Source of the DNA: Chromobotia macracanthus
Taxonomy: Eukaryota; Chordata; Actinopteri; Cypriniformes; Botiidae
Length of the DNA: 64,000 nucleotides
Assembly: GCA_036877525.1 (NCBI GenBank)
Contig: JAZGTH010000014.1
Span: 3,422,501 to 3,486,500, forward strand
Reading direction: 5' to 3'
The notes beneath the pieces were generated by a model. The model saw only the letters and a program-made list of their open reading frames with translations. It was not told where the DNA came from and did not search any database. Made by a program: the position numbers and the translations under genes. Within the stretch, counting starts at the first letter, position 1. Each line of letters starts with the position of its first letter. Positions 62,690-64,000 of the stretch are shown here, one piece after another.

Positions 62690-62795
62690 TGTTTTTATAC
62701 ACAGATAGTTATAAACAATATAAACCTAAAAACTTCAATTACAATTTCAACTTCAACTACAATGTTCGACTTTTGGGTACAAATTTGTCCCCAAT
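62690..62795. repeat. Dispersed repeat, second copy
   Basis: 'gtttttatacacagatagtt', 'ataaacaatataaacctaaa' and 'cttttgggtacaaatttgtc' correspond to blocks of the copy at 14560-14830, with the central part deleted. Confidence 0.6.
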
Positions 62796-64000
62796 GTATT
62801 GTTAAGTAAACACACACATATATATTTACGTATTAAAGCCAGTAGATTGAGATACTGTGATATTTGATATTGAAAATATTAATATTATTATTTTCTTTCG
62901 TAGTTTTGCAAGTCGTAATGTTTTGTCAATACTTGTTTGTTAGTTTGTTTAAAGATCCAGAATTCCAGAATTCATTGATCGCAATACATCAGTTACAAAC
63001 ACAATGTTTTGCATCTTTTCCTCTGCAGTTACAAACATACTCGCGGATGCATGAAAGCAGAGCTCTTCCTCTCCTCTCTGCCCCTTTTCTTGTTCTCAAT
63101 AATGAATCTCTACACACCTTTGCACTCAGCACCCACATGCTGTTGTTCATTTGCATCCATCTCCACATCTCTCTCTCTCTCCCTCTCCTCTTCCTTCCTC
63201 CTTCCTTTCTGAGCCCTGCCGGCTGAGGGTTCGGTGCTAATGCAGTCTGAAGAGGCATGTGATTGAACATTGCCTTTATATAGACACACTCACACACCTG
63301 GGTTTCTGTAAGCCTGTAATTACAGGCTTTTGGCCTGTGAAGCTGGTAGAAGACGCAGCTACAGACCAATTCTTGAAGCTACCCTTAAATGGGAAAAAGT
63401 CATATAATCATATATATTCATGTAGTTGTTGACGCATGCTATAGCTCAACCGTGTGGCAAACTCCTTGTTAACATGCATGCTGCATGCATAGTTGCCTTT
63501 AATGCAGTAATTTTGTGTTCGTTTTCTGTTCATGTGGGAGTTATGTGGGAATATGATGATTACTTCGATTTGTCTCCACAGAGCTGCATGAAAATAAGTG
63601 TGTGTGAGTGTTTGCGTTCATAGAAACATTAAACAAAACAGCTGTTCCATCTCTTAATAGTGAGTGATGAATACACTCAATACAGATCACAGATCAGTCA
63701 AACAGCTGCTCTAACCTCACAGACCATCAGACACCTGCAGCATGTACAACTCATGAGAATGTGATTGAAGTGTGAATGTCCCATTTTATTAAATCAGTAC
63801 TATTTTCGAAAACATACTACATACAAGAAGAATCTGTGTCAGCCGGCTCACCTTTGCTTCCACTTCTAAAGTGAAAAACACTGCCTCTTGTGTTCGACAG
63901 AAGCTACAGATCCATCCTGTGCTCTGCCGCACACACTGAGATTATAATGCTCTTACTGAAATGACTTCTCACAGCAGTGTCCAGCAACATCTGTCACCGC
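62796..64000. other. Non-coding stretch, no gene recognised
   Basis: CT-rich run at 63165-63190. Open frames at 62864-63369 on both strands derive from it. No exon recognised up to the window end. Confidence 0.5.

Overview
The window looks like nuclear DNA of a bony fish, most likely a cyprinid (carp, goldfish or zebrafish relatives). It is AT-rich, has many CA, CT and GA microsatellites, carries tRNA-derived SINEs ending in a tail like 'gtcgctttggataaaagc', and holds MITE families typical of cyprinids. No intact protein-coding gene was found. Almost every open frame of 60-176 codons looks like chance, repeat or low-complexity sequence. No rRNA, functional tRNA, CRISPR array or bacterial-type operon was seen.

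The main content is a broken gene that only shows up when splice sites and residue patterns are read together. From about 37.1 to 56.8 kb on the + strand lie twelve collinear exon relics of a diaphanous-related formin, closest to DIAPH3 by remembered family sequence. They run in the correct order: armadillo-type FH3 exons (37123, 37366, 41194, 42069, 46504, 47570), dimerisation and coiled-coil exons (48028, 51229, 51417, 52190), a proline-rich FH1 relic (54325) and the first FH2 exon (56683). A weaker candidate for the preceding exon is at 35561. Introns are still present, so this is an unprocessed (unitary or duplicated) pseudogene. In-frame stops lie at 41244, 42112, 46600, 52247 and 54451. 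Frameshifts occur near 37369, 41202, 41283 and 47625, and a donor site is lost at 42175. No convincing later FH2 exon was recognised in the last 7 kb.

Layout: 1-35 kb is non-coding DNA with scattered MITEs, SINE fragments, simple repeats and a few stretches that resemble conserved non-coding elements. 35.5-57 kb is the formin relic, with SINEs and MITEs in its introns. 57-64 kb is non-coding with two exon-like segments that were not identified (58.9-59.3 kb and 60491-60520). A GC-richer unexplained block at 38.78-39.22 kb lies inside a relic intron.

Limits: homology calls rest on remembered family sequence and visual reading, exon ends are approximate where noted, and repeat names are family-level guesses.
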